Assembly (NCBI RefSeq): GCF_022458985.1
Contig: NC_061781.1
Span: 4,014,501 to 4,078,500 of the forward strand
DNA: 64,000 nucleotides
Direction of reading: 5' to 3'
DNA from: Mugil cephalus
Lineage: Eukaryota; Chordata; Actinopteri; Mugiliformes; Mugilidae
Positions 12,174 through 23,989 of this stretch are shown in pieces. The notes below the pieces were generated by a model that searched no databases, was not told the origin of the DNA, and was given only the letters and a program-made list of their open reading frames with translations. Each line of letters opens with the position of its first letter. The first letter of the stretch is position 1. Both the position numbers and the translations under genes were made by a program.

Positions 12174-14170
12174 GCTCCAGCTCCCTCAAGACCCTCCGTA
12201 GGACAAATGGATTACACACAATAAATGGATGAATGAATGAATTAATGAATTCAATCAAAACGCCTTTATGTAAACACACGTTTAGACCCATGGCTTTGGC
12301 CAGATTTATGCTAATTAATGGTGTTTAATTGTCAAAGAAGAAGAAACAAATCCACCAAACTGACGAAGAACCCTTAGGGTTCACCAGAGCCTGTCATGAA
12401 AAAGATTTTCAGGCCAGAGAAGACACTTGGGACAGGGTATTTCTGCAAGCAACAGCATCATGTGACAGTGAATCTCAGACTGGTCAGAACCGTAGGGAGA
12501 ATGAAGGCAGCCAAATACGGAGAGGTCCTTGAAGAAAACATGCTAGAGAGCGTAGCGATCTGAGGCAGGGATGACGGACAGGACAGCATGCTCCAGCGGC
12601 TTTGAAACAAGTCTCTCACTGTCCTTGAGTGACCCAGCCAAGGCCAGACTTAATCCCCTTTAGCCTATCAAAGGGCCCATGAATTTCTCGAATGAAATCG
12701 TACGAAAGGGAAAAATATGTGTCGGGCTGTGTTACACTGCACAGCACTGATGTGATTATAAAGCTGTGATGAGTATAACTCACCCATAAACTGGATAGAA
12801 ATGCAGTGGTGGTGATCCAAGCCCCTGTTAGTAAGTCAGTCGGTCAGTATTATGCACTTGTATTCAACTCTATACTTCAACATCAGCTCTGTGTAAGAAC
12901 GACATACAGTATGAATGTGTGCGATCATTAATGTACCATATATAAGATGGTCAAAAGAAGCGATCAGGTGTAATGAGTCTGGCGGGCCCGGCTAGCTGCA
13001 GCTACAGATTTACATTATATTCCTAACTTCCTAACAGGCTGTCTCATTTTCCACTACACTTATAGTACAGTCAGGAGTTGTTGTTAGTTATGTGCAAGTT
13101 GGGAATATAGTTTAAGCTGCAATATTTATGATATTAGCCTCTTCACAAGTAGCAATCTGCGTGGTGTTAAACCAAACATTGTTCATAACCACTGGGCTTT
13201 AATTTAAAGTCAAAGGAGAGCAAGAGAAAAAAAATATCCAATCTGTGGTGGTCACTTTGTCGCACAATACTTCGACTTCCCTTTTCTGACTTCGCCTTTT
13301 CTGTGGTTGTCGTTTGCAAGCTAATTAATTACTATTCAAGATGTCATTCTTTAAAATAGTTCACAAATACAAACCGTATGAAGAGGGCTCTTTGTAATTT
13401 TGCAGTTTTTGTTTGGGACTGTTTTCAGCTGTGGAAAACACGTCAGTGTTTCTGGCAGGACAACACAATGTGGTTTGAGTGAAAATATACAAAGTGCAGC
13501 AGATGACAGCCCTTAACCACCAAATATGGGAAACAAAAGGGATCTTAATCATTAGCTTGAAGAGTGTGACACATGAAACAAAGAGCACTACCGGTGCTAG
13601 CTTTACTTATATGGACGTGGCATGAGACCACTATTGTTATATGTTGGCTTTTCAGGTGTAGAGCAAGTTGCTGTCTGAATTTGGGTTGTGTGGAATCAAG
13701 TGGAATTAACAAAAGCTTAAGGGCATTAATCAAGAATAGTGTTTTTTTTTTTTTTTTTTAAAGTGTCATGGTATGTCCATGTCAAGCATGTGCATGTGAA
13801 GGGCTCAATGCAGTCGACGTCTGTGTTCATATTTGCTTTTGTGCTTTCAAATAAATATGTACTGGATGGTACGAATCAAAGACGAGATATCCTAGGTAAT
13901 GTTGATGAGAGTAATCCTGTTGGCTAGGAAATGTTGTACTCTGGTGCCCTCTTGTGTCAACATAAGGTTGAAGTTCGGGTGGTGTTGTCATTATCTCTTG
14001 TGGTCAGTTTGTAGAATAATAAAGCAACATTTCTTAACCAGATTAAGAAGACGGTCACAAAGATGTTTAACAAAGCAAAAAGAAAAATGACTTTGAGTCA
14101 ATAGGACCGGGATTTGTTCATTTGTACATATTACAGTATACATACTGGATGTTTCACATGATCACACTGC
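11840..14170. other. Intergenic spacer between inhbb and the kelch gene
   Basis: No gene is supportable. Besides the GATA microsatellite listed separately, there is a poly-T run (13742-13759) and AT-rich unique-looking sequence. The longest open frames here are under 80 codons and look random. Distal regulatory sequence for inhbb could lie here, but nothing specific identifies it. Confidence 0.5.
12091..12173. repeat. (GATA)n microsatellite
   Basis: About 21 near-perfect GATA tetranucleotides. The minus-strand frame across it reads as a repeated Ile-Tyr-Leu-Ser peptide and is not a gene. Confidence 0.98.
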
Positions 14171-14172
14171 TA

Positions 14173-14240
<68 letters not shown>

Positions 14241-14246
14241 TATAAT
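14173..14246. repeat. (TA)n microsatellite
   Basis: A run of TA dinucleotides of about 60 bp, then interrupted AT sequence. It lies just beyond the putative polyadenylation signal of the kelch gene. Confidence 0.96.
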
Positions 14247-14270
14247 ATACCTATATTAACAAATGGTAGT

Positions 14271-14276
14271 TTTATT
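14271..14276 (-). terminator. Candidate polyadenylation signal of the kelch gene
   Basis: AATAAA on the minus strand, about 350 nt downstream of the stop codon at 14625. It is the best hexamer before the TA microsatellite. Usage is inferred. Confidence 0.4.
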
Positions 14277-14624
14277 GCTTTTCTTGATGTCTTGATGAGA
14301 ACAAATATTAAACATGATTCTGTGTCTCTGGCCCAAACTTCCAACATCCACAAAGATGCTGTAGGTGGGGAATGTTGGTCTGGAGTCCCTTATGGAGTGA
14401 TAGAGAGAAGAGAAACAACACCACATCTATCCACTTTATCCTGTGTCGCTGAGTTCACTCATATTCTGATAAGAAGTGAGTCATGCCACACTAGAAATTT
14501 GTGGTAAATACATAAATTCTGAACAGCACATATACAATTATAAAAACAATATTTGTCACAGAATGACAGTAAAATATTCACATAAATAACACTGCTTTCT
14601 TATGGTTGACCTTCAGAGTGCACA

Positions 14625-17600
14625 TTAGGAGTCAGTCAAAGTCATTTGCCATATGGAGATCGGACTGTGACGGTTGCAAGGTCTTCCTCCAATCACCAGC
14701 AGCGTATCAGGCAGATGCTGCTCTATATCACCGTCCTCCTGGTCAAGCTGGTCATCCTCTATGCAGCTATACTGCTTCTTGAAAGCTCTGTTCTCAAAGG
14801 TCAAGCAGCTTCCTAAAGACTGCGCATCTTTCCCCATCAAGTCCTCTTTGTGCTTATCAAGTTCTGAAGAAGTGCTTTGGTAGGTCTTGTCTAGACTGAA
14901 AGTTTCCAACTCTATAGCGCCCTCTGACCCCAGAAAAGCGAGTGGTGCAGGGAAGCACTTGTTGTTAAAGGGCTTAGGCTTCCCACCCAGCAACCTGGTT
15001 TGGTTTTCTGAGCTGGGACTGCTGGTGTTGGTCTTGTAGCTGGGTCCCAGCCCAGCGCAGCAGTGGTGAATCTTTTTTGGGGGTTTGGAGCCTTGGAGTG
15101 TGGTTACCACGCTCCAGGTTTGAGTGATGAAGTTGTACCTCCATAGACAGCTCTTTGGAAAGGTCTGGCTCTCGCCTCCCCCGAATAGCAGCATACTGTC
15201 TCTGTAGACCAGAGCTGAATGGCCCATCAGTCTGGGAGGACCAGACCTGAGGAAAATCAACAGGTGGTGTTAAAAGGAACAAACACATAAAACAATGACT
15301 ACCATGTGCACTGACCTCTTGTTATATTGAACATGTCACCTGTAAAAGTGATGTAATCATTGGACTTGTCCCATGAATTGCTGAGACTACAACTGAAACC
15401 TTTACTCTGCACACTTATGTAAGTATTCATACTGGCATAGTTTCAACAAGGTGTTGGAAACATTCCTCAGAGGTTTTGGTTCATATTGACATGATAGCAT
15501 CACGGAGTGGCTGCAGATTTGTCAGCTGCACATCTATGATGTGAATCTCCCATTCCATCACGTCCCAAAAGTTCCTCTATTGCATTGAAACCTTGTGACT
15601 GTGGAGGCCATTGGAGTACAGTGAACTCATTGTCATGTTCAAGAAACCAGTTGGAGATGATATGAGCTTTGTTACATGGTGCATTGTCCTGGTAGACTGT
15701 GGCATATAAACCATGCTCAGTTTGTACTAAGGGCCCCAAAGTGTGCCAAGAAAATATCCCTCACACCATCACACCACCACCACCAGCCTGAACCAATGAC
15801 ACAAGACAGGATGGATCCATGCTTTCATGTTATTTACACCAAATTCTGACCCTGCCATCTGAATGTCCCAGCTGAAATCGAGACTCGTCAGACCAGGCAA
15901 CATTTTTTCAATCTTCTATTGTGCAATTTTGGTAAGCCTGTGTGAACTGTAGTCTCAATTTCCTGTTCTTAGCTGACAGGAGTTACTGTTGCCTTTCTAT
16001 CATCATGAACCAGTCTGCTCATTCTCCTCTGACCTCTCACATCAACCAAGCATTTTCATCCACACAACTGCTGCTCACTGGATATTTTCTCCTTTTCAGA
16101 CCATTCTCTGTAAACCCTAGAAATGGTTGTGCGTGAAAATCCCAGTAGATCAGCAGTTTTTGAAATACTCATTCCGACTTATATGCAACTAAAATGCATG
16201 CTATTTAAGGCAGAATTATTCTTCGGTCATAATTAATAACGAAAATAAAATGACACATCCTGTGTTAGCTGGCTCTAGGAAGTAGATACAGTAGAGCTAG
16301 AAAGTTGTTGGACTGCACCTTTACAAAATAGCACTGTCCCTTTAAGAAAGAGGGTAGTCTTGAGTTGTTGTTGTTGATCTGAATGGCTGCGCATGTGTGC
16401 CGCTGAACTGAGGGCATGTTGCAATAAAAAAAAGAACATCTGTGTTGCAGTTTGTTCTGGAGGTGCAATGGCATGTGATCTACCTGCACTGCCTTCGCGA
16501 TCTACCAGTCCATCATGATTGATATCAGTTCATAAGGTAGTAAGTTGTGTTCAGAGTTCAGAGAGTTAAGTTACTAAGAGATAAGTTGTAACTTACTTGT
16601 TTTTAAGGGAACTCCATGTATGGCTGTTGGTATTCCACATCCAGAAGTCTCTCTGCTCTCGCAAGCCTTTCAAGCCACCAAAGAGGTACATGCAGCCCTG
16701 GTAGGCCACGGCTGAGTGACTGTGTCTAGGGCCTGGGCCTAATGAGCCCTGTGGAGATTCACTCAACAGACACCAAACCATGGTATCTGTCATACATACA
16801 CAAACATGCATGAGTATCCAGTAGTAGTAGGTCAGGGGCCACATTCCTCCCAATTTGATTACAAGGGGGCTGGACCAGTAACACAATAGGATATTAACAT
16901 ATACTGGTAATGTTTCCCTTTGTTTTAGTACAAAGAAGCACATTTACAAGTTTACACATTTAAGTTTAATAACCCTCACTATTACAAAACACAGAATGAA
17001 CAACTGAACATTTCATAAGAAAAATAAGTGAAATTTCTGTATTGTTCTAGATCTCAACTCTCTCTGTTGTGTTACATCCACAACTCTTACTGAAACTGTG
17101 TGAACAGCACAGGAATAGCACTTTTATTCAAAAAATTACAGTAAATGTCTTCAATGTAATTTTTCCAAATTCATCCTGCGGGCCAGATTAGACCCTCTGA
17201 CGGGCTGCTTATGATAATGATGATATTAACCTCAATCGGCTAGTATTTCTTGCTTTGTGTGTGCAGACGAATGTCAAGTGTTTCCCATTCTGCAGAAATC
17301 CTTCTCAGACAATTCAAAAGACTGTCAAAGGTAAATTTGCTGAACTTCACGACTAAATCCCCTTTTTCATCATTGGTCTCAAATACTGTAAAAACTCAAA
17401 TGGAACAATATTTGGTTGAAAAATAATAGTAAGTGAAAAAGAAGGGTAATTTTGTGGTTTTTCACCTTGACCATTTTTGATAGATGGGAATTATATGGGG
17501 GGAAAAAAGGCATTTTTGAGCTCACCAAAATCCAAACTCCAAAAGTCCTGCGAGGATCCTTTTATGTCTACAAAACCTCCGTACATCAGCATGACAGAGC

Positions 17601-20600
17601 CAATCACCACAGCACTGTGTCCTTTTCTGTTGCTCGGCATTTTGGTCTATACACACAGACGCACAAATGCCTAGAATCAATTGTAATCAATCGTACAGCA
17701 GTAACCTAAAGCTAAACTTGGATTACTTTACAGTTGTTTCAAGTCTATCTATCTTTCTTATTGGGATTAAATGGAGCCCAAACACGTCCACGTATAATTT
17801 CAACATTGAATTGGGTGCTAAGTACCAGTTACATGGTATACGGCCTAATGTGACAACCTGAAGAGGAGCCTCACATCTTGACAAAAAAAAGAAAAAAATA
17901 ATAATATGCTATTCAATAAAGTAATTATTAATTTGCTAATTTATTCAAAATTTAGATTTAAATTCATAATGTTGTCACTCAGTAGGTATATGTCCTCTGC
18001 AACTACTGAATAATTATGAATAATTACTTGTAAACCATTTCTTGCTCTTACGCTTTCAATTAGTTTGATGTTATCTAGGTATAAGTGCTATAGCAGTCAT
18101 GTCATTTATTTGTGTTTGAATTTCAATTTAAAATAGAAGCTAAGCCTCTAAGACAAAACTGTACCTTAGGAGAGATTCTTTTTCCCTGGTGATGCACCCA
18201 CTTCTCCTTTTCTGAAACAGACATTACACATGAAAATGAAAGTAAATCACAGCTTAAGTTAATAGATAAATAAATAATGAATGATAAAAAAAATCTGTAT
18301 AATAATATATTGATGTTAAATAAATGGACTGACTGCAGAGGGGTTGAAATAAACTGTTGGAATGAAGTGAAATCCTAAATACAATTGATTTTTAAAACCA
18401 ACTATGGTAATGGGGAATACAGGTAAGGCTTTAAAAGGCAGTACACAAGAGAGAATTAAAGCTGCGTCGGAACAGAAAGAGGGCCTGGCCAACCAAATGA
18501 GGAAACACAGGAGTCGACAAGTTGTGGAATCTTTAAAGCAGGAAGCAGGTCCTATTGTTATGTCGCAGATCCAGGAAACGCGAGTAGCTACTCATTCTTG
18601 TCACACTTCATTCATTTGACTTATATTTCATCAAATAATCTGCATTTTCTCATGTTGTTAGTAACTGTTTCTAAACGATTCCATTTCAGACACAGTTGTG
18701 ATCTACAGTACTGAATCGTTTCACAGGGGACCGGCGGTGTGGGACTAGTCAAGTCAAGTCAAATTTATTGTCTAGAATCAACATGCAACAACAAGTTCTA
18801 TCTGTTAAGCCAGAGAATGCTCTAAAGCTTGACAGTTGACTGTGAATGTAAGTTGCACCATGCATGCTCCTCAACAGTGAATCTTACCCATGTCAAATAC
18901 CCAAAGGGCACATCTGCAGTGAGTATAAGCAGAATCCAACATGCCTCCAAACACATACAGGAATCCCTGAAAAGGTCAATGCCATTAAACACACAACAGT
19001 AATCATCAGTCATATAGACAGTGTGTTACATGTTAAAATATTACATATGCTTCGTGAGAGTACGAATGCAAACACATCAATTCTTCATAATGGGTTTGTA
19101 CCTTATAAGCCACCATAGAATGTTCTTCCAGTCCTTCTGGTGCATATTCACTTTTGTAGTTCAACTCCGTCCATTCGTCACACACTAAAAAATGTAACAC
19201 AAATATTAAATTTATATTTGCCTGAGAATCACACTGCTTGAAGCTGCTGAATGTCACACATGATCTCTATACATTAAATGGTATAATTCAATGTACCGTA
19301 CGTGACAATGCTAATGTCACTGTTGTTTTGAATCCCACAAGGAATTTATGTTTGCCATGTAGTAATAAAAAACCTTTGCATTGCCACCACAGCCTGCATA
19401 CTGCAAAAGGTGGTAGGATCAAGTGTCATTATTTTCTTTTGAGTCTAAATAAGTCAAAATGTTATTCATCATTTATCTGGACGCAGTCTGCAAACATCCA
19501 GTGCCAGAGTTAAAGAATTAATGGCATAGAAAACTGACCGGCTGTATGCAGCTCTGGAAAAAATTAGAGACCACTGCAAAAGTATCAGTTTCTCTGATTT
19601 CACTATTTCCAGGGTGATCCTGGTCAGTAAAGGGATATTCTCATCCCTCTGCCCAATGTCTGCTGCTTGACCTTGTTCTCCTGAACTGCTTCTCTGTAAT
19701 TTTAAGGAAGGACACAAGCTGACACTCACTGTACTCCTCTGCCAGTTCAGTCAGAATTGAAACCTTCCTTTACTCATTGAAAACTTTTCTTTTCAACTCT
19801 GGCATATTTAACAGTTTGTGATTGCAGTTACTTTTGAGGTACTACTAGCACTGCTTTTGCCATCCAGCTGGTCTATTGCAAGAGGACAGTGAGTTTTATA
19901 CTTTCCTTGTTAAATAAGATTTAGTTCAGGTGTTCACCTGATTACTACCATACTGTGTTGGTGTTCACCAGATACTGGAATGGAACAGCTGTCATACTGC
20001 AATTATGTCTTATCTGTCTATTATAAAAACCTTGTGCAATACACGTGTACACGTTTTCACTTTACCACTGCTGCTACATTTTTTCCACTGCTGCAATAAA
20101 AACAATGTGTTTTATTTTGTATATTTTTTTAGCATTAGGATTTTGACTTTATACACGTATATCTTGTAAATAGTACCTTCTTTGCACTAATTTGTACATA
20201 CTTGTGCTTAATTTATTAATTTATCAGAGTTAACTTAAATGGCATATTCACAAAGTCCAGACTAAGTATGTCAGTGTGTTTGTGACAGAGTGACAGAGAG
20301 AGAGACAGAGCAACTTCACAAGACTGCAGACTGCAACAAATAAATGTATGCATGGGAAGCACAGCTTTTTATTGGCATACCTGCTCCTTAATGTGAGTGA
20401 AACACTTGCACTGTTGAGCCCTTTACAAGTTCTCAGAATGATGAACGACACTAGCTAGCTCTCTAACACAGATCGTCTTTTCTTCATTGGAGAGGAAGAG
20501 GCACAAAGAAGAGGTGAGTTTGTCGTCTCAAGTCTGTATTTGTAAAATATCACGATGCTGCTGTTAGGTTCATCCCACCTAAATAATGAAATATTGTTTT

Positions 20601-21864
20601 GGATCTCAGGAAATGTGTCTATATGTTTTGTTATGTACTGTGTCTGTGTAGCACCCTGTAATGTAATAATTTCCTCAAAATGTAATAACGCCTGAAAATG
20701 TAATCAAATTTGCACTTAACTCAATCAAAAATGCAATAAAACCCAATAATGTATAATAATAACAATAATAACTTCACCAATAATGTAATGAAATATCCTG
20801 ACTGATATTGAAATAACATAAACTGAGATGTATCTGTTTAACACATCTAGATAAATACCAGGAAATAAAAGCTGACACTCTGAACTCTTGTCTCATACTC
20901 ATCTGTTGATCTTAAACCCAAATGTCTTCAGTGAGAAACAAAAACAAGGGAATTTGCCTTGCTGTTCCAATACTTTTGGAGGGGACTGTATATCAGATAT
21001 TCCATTATACAGCCACGAGTTTTGTTAGAAAAATTATGCTTTTGATATTTCAATTAATCTCGGACGCTGGCACTCTGGCCACTAGAGGGCCTGCAAGGGA
21101 AAACACGGTCAGGATCTCTTTCAGTGGAGCTAGCTGAAAATATGTCAAGCAACATTGAAACTTTCTCCCTTTATATGATCACTTAGTGAGTGAGTATGCA
21201 ATGTCTCAAGGTTCAAAGAAAAGGTTTCCTTTCCTGGTGTCCTACACAAATCTGAAGGTATTGATGCTGGTGAAAATGTTATTACAATATCAGTCAGGAT
21301 ATTTTATTACATTATTGGTGAAGTTATTACATTATTGGGTTTTATTACATTTTTGATCGAGTTAAGTGCAAATTCGATTACATTTTCAGGCGTTATTACA
21401 TTTTGAAGAAATTATTACATTATAGGGTGCTACAGTCTGAACAAGAGCCTGGAACTTTGGAGAGCTAGCAGTGTTGTGTAGAATTTGTCCTCAGATTTGA
21501 TTGTTTCTTTATATTTCATAAGTTTCTTGGAAGACTCCTACGTCTTCATGTTTGTACCCTTTTAAACAGAGTCCAACAGTCGTCTGTTCTGCCAGCAGCC
21601 ATCCAGAGAGGATCAAAATATTCTGCTTCCAACTGAAGTACGTCATTTTGTCCTTTACATATATTTGGCACTTAAATAAATTGATCCGGGGAGGAGGCTC
21701 TTACCTACGCTGTACTTCCAGAAGTCCCTCAGACAGCTGTTCTCTCTGCCTCCAAGGATATAGACATTGCTGCCATAGCTGCAGCAGGCATGCTTGTAGC
21801 GGTCACATGGGGACTGGCTACCCTGAAGAAGCTGCGTCCACAGACAGGGATCACTCTGACTCAT
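14625..21864 (-). CDS. Six-bladed kelch-repeat protein, seven coding exons, not assigned to a named family
   Basis: Exons (minus): 21864-21705, 19184-19102, 18966-18888, 18211-18165, 17646-17526, 16786-16597, 15246-14625. All junctions are GT-AG and the phases agree, giving 433 aa. The start MSQSDPCLW lies just after an acceptor at 21893-21894, so a non-coding first exon is implied. Kelch motifs (H-S-A-V then G-G then a Trp) recur: YKHACCSY/YILGG (blade 1), HSMVAY/YVFGG (2), HSAVVI/LMYGG (3), HSAVAY/YLFGG (4), HSALVY/LLFGG (5), HHCCAG/LVIGG (6). Blade 6 is split by about 100 polar, Ser/Glu/Asp-rich residues before the closing TLLVIGG strand. There is no BTB, F-box or membrane segment, so the protein is probably cytosolic or nuclear and acts through protein binding. 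It could be a KLHDC-type adaptor, but no specific orthologue is recognised. The exon chain is secure; the function is unknown. Confidence 0.88.
15430..16175 (-). mobile_element. Degenerate Tc1/mariner-like transposon copy in the last kelch intron
   Basis: The minus strand encodes fragments of a Tc1-type transposase: a QDNAPCNKAH segment, then WPPQSQ and FNAIEELL, equivalent to the usual WPPQSPDLNPIEHLW around the catalytic acidic residues. It also encodes upstream pieces at about 15800-16150. The frame is broken by frameshifts and substitutions, so it is inactive. The sequence resembles a very widespread fish Tc1-like family, recognised from memory. The ends are approximate and no terminal repeats or TA duplication are certain. 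It sits between the last two coding exons. Confidence 0.83.
19541..19615. mobile_element. Terminal fragment of a Tc1-like element
   Basis: The stretch beginning TATGCAGCTCTGG followed by an AAAATTAGAGACCACTGC motif resembles the end of a common fish Tc1-like family (recognised from memory). Only one end of about 70 bp is present. It lies in the first coding intron of the kelch gene. Confidence 0.5.
20647..21434. mobile_element. 788-bp element with long terminal inverted repeats and a 5-bp target duplication
   Basis: The ends read TGTAGCACCC and GGGTGCTACA. The left arm (20647-20817) and right arm (21278-21434) are imperfect reverse complements over about 160 bp and contain repeated TGTAATAA/TTATTACA blocks. 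The element is flanked by a perfect GTCTG direct repeat (20642-20646 and 21435-21439), which marks an insertion. No coding capacity is visible between the arms, so it is a non-autonomous DNA element or foldback element. I do not recognise the superfamily; a 5-bp duplication argues against hAT, Tc1 and Harbinger. It sits in the first coding intron of the kelch gene. Confidence 0.82.
20826..20990 (+). mobile_element. Tc1-like end nested inside the long-TIR element
   Basis: The stretch ends CAATACTTTTGGAGGGGACT followed by GTA. It includes the internal CCAGGAAATAAAAGCTGA and TTAAACCCAAATGTCTTCAG blocks, which match my memory of the 3' end of a common fish Tc1-like transposon. Only this end is seen. 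It starts about 10 bp inside the left arm of the 788-bp element, so it probably inserted there and was later truncated. Confidence 0.6.
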
Positions 21865-22308
21865 TATGGCATCGCTCTCACCGAAAACTAATTCTAAAAA
21901 ACAAAAAACCGCCACATGAAATGTTAAAAACATAATCAACATATTCTATATTACAATCATAAACCTTCCACATGGGTAAGTTTATTTGACATGTCAAAAT
22001 AGCTCAAGGCAACGTTGTCTATGGTTCAACTGATCTACAGCTTTTACATTATACATCATTTTTGAAAGGCACAAAAGGCAGAAACAACTCCAACTGAAGG
22101 TACACATGGATAGATACTCCACTGGGTCCAATTTCCATCTGTGTTCATCTCTAATCAGAAGTGGAAGATACCGTAGAGATTATGGCACTGACACAGCTGA
22201 GAGGAAAGGTCAAGCTAACGGATGATCTGTTATCCTCCAAAAAGATGAAACCTGAAGTCCTCTGTATTTCTCCAGCTGATGAAGCCTATTGCAATGGCAA
22301 CTCAGACA

Positions 22309-22369
22309 CATGGCATGCTACATGGCATGCTACATAGCATGCTACATGGCATGCTACATGGCATGCTAC
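22309..22369. repeat. 12-bp minisatellite, about five copies
   Basis: Five tandem copies of CATGGCATGCTA, one with A for G. The unit contains the palindrome GCATGC. It lies in the 5' intron of the kelch gene, at the start of a segment that is duplicated nearby. Confidence 0.9.
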
Positions 22370-23157
22370 GCCATTGTGTGGTAGCTGGGCTTCATTAGTT
22401 GCTTTGGTTGTGAAGAGCTTGGCTCTCATGGGTCTTCAGCTGGGACTCTGACTCTCAGAGCACCTGACTGCTGATTAAAGCCTGAGTGTCGGGGGGGGGG
22501 AGCCTCTGCAATAGAAAGACTGTGAGGCTAAAAAGATAGACAGGGAGAGTAAGCTGGGCGGAGAGATGGTGATGAGACAGATGCAGGCCAAAAAATTGAT
22601 TTTGAATATCTATATGTATACAATTTGAAAGTAAATATTTATAGGTAAAGTCACAGTCCCCTATGTCCATAGCTGAGGGCAAGCACCTAATTCCCCAAAC
22701 CACTCCATGCAGACATGGCAGCCCACTGCTCCAAGTACATACACCGCTGTGTGAGCACAAAGATGGCCTAACTGGAAGAATGTCTCCATAAGGAATATGT
22801 AAAGGAAATCAAAAAACAAAAACAAATGTGGTAGAGGCAGTCAATGCTCATGTTTATTTGTGGGAAACTGACACAAATTACTCAGGGTGTGAGTAATTTT
22901 GCCCACGTCACACTATTATTTTGTTGTTGCAAATGTAAACGAAACACATATCTCATTTCTCTCACTGGAGAGGACTGGCCTCTGTGTCTCTCAAGCTGCT
23001 GTAGCTTCCTGCAACTATGAGCCATTGCGTGTTGGCAGGCCATGATTAGGTGTTATGGTTAAGTTTAGTTAGGGCTCTGACTCACACAACACCTGACTGC
23101 CAATAAAGGCGTTGGTGTCTGGGGGAAGGCACACTGTATTAGAAAGGCTGTGTGACT
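22369..23157. repeat. Pair of diverged direct repeats in the kelch 5' intron
   Basis: 22369-22530 and 23020-23157 share a series of blocks in the same order: GCCATTG-GTG, GGTTGTGAAG/GGTTAAG, GGGACTCTGACT/GGGCTCTGACTC, CACCTGACTGC, AATAGAAAG/TTAGAAAGGCTGTG. This indicates two copies of a dispersed repeat or an old segmental duplication. The unit is about 150 bp and the copies are roughly 650 bp apart. Confidence 0.65.
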
Positions 23158-23455
23158 GTGAAGCGTGGCTCGGGGGAGAAACTCTTCAATCACAAAATGT
23201 CCATGTTCAGTTGGCATTCCCCCTACTGGAGTCACAATCATTCATTTAGAAAATGCACAAAAAGGGATGAAATGGGAACAATCTGTGTCTCTTTGAGGTT
23301 TCTATTCTAGACCTTGACCCAGTCCAGCCAAAAGATTCCTCCGACTACAGGTAAGTAGCTCTACACTAATGGACCCTAGTCATGTGAGATTCCATTGTGC
23401 AACACCCATGGATGTTACTATTTAAACCCCAACTACCCAGCAGTCTTTGAAGAGG

Positions 23456-23545
23456 TCAACTGAAGAAGCAACTTGTATGAGCTGTGAAACATCTTAAAGA
23501 AACTCCACAAGTCCAGTTGCCTTCATTTCAACTCTGTTTTTTGTT
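23456..23545 (+). repeat. Fragment of a dispersed fish repeat
   Basis: The CTGAAGAAGCAACTTGTATG block followed by a GTGAAACATCTT motif and AGTCCAGTTGCCTTC resembles a repeat found in many teleost genomes (recognised from memory). A reverse-orientation relative is visible near 52740-52790. I cannot assign the class with certainty. Confidence 0.45.
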
Positions 23546-23989
23546 TTTTATATTCCTTAATGTGGATGATTTTCAACCTTCCCAGACACAGCTAAAAAGC
23601 TGTAAATGTTAGCTACATAATTTCTCCACATCCGGTCACAAGACAAGGCAGGGCAACCATCACGGGTGGGCAATTCTTTTTCGGTAAAGGCATGGTACTC
23701 ATTTACACAGCCAAAAAGTGTAGGTTAGTAAAGATGTTGATCGATATTTTTGATCTGAAAACATCTTGGGCTGGTAGATAAGAGTTAGCATTACCCTGTT
23801 TGTATGTACAATGAAACATGAAAGACGATTGTGGTTCAGTGGGAGAGGATACTGTTTTCTACAATAACTGAATTCTGGATATGCTGCCATCTATTGCTCA
23901 ACAAAAAATTAAAATGCAACCTGTGGTGGAATTTTCAGGAAATTATCAGGAAATCATGACATCAATCGATAAGTCACACATCATGACTT

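Noticed and set aside
12061..12291. Minus-strand frame with repeated YLSI peptide
   Set aside because: It is the translation of the GATA microsatellite.
18404..18619. 71-codon plus-strand frame rich in Lys/Gln within a kelch intron
   Set aside because: No motif or similarity, opposite strand to the gene, and no second exon. It may be a relic but cannot be supported.
22309..22369. CRISPR-like array of short repeats
   Set aside because: The 12-bp units are directly adjacent with no spacers, and the sequence is vertebrate. It is a minisatellite.
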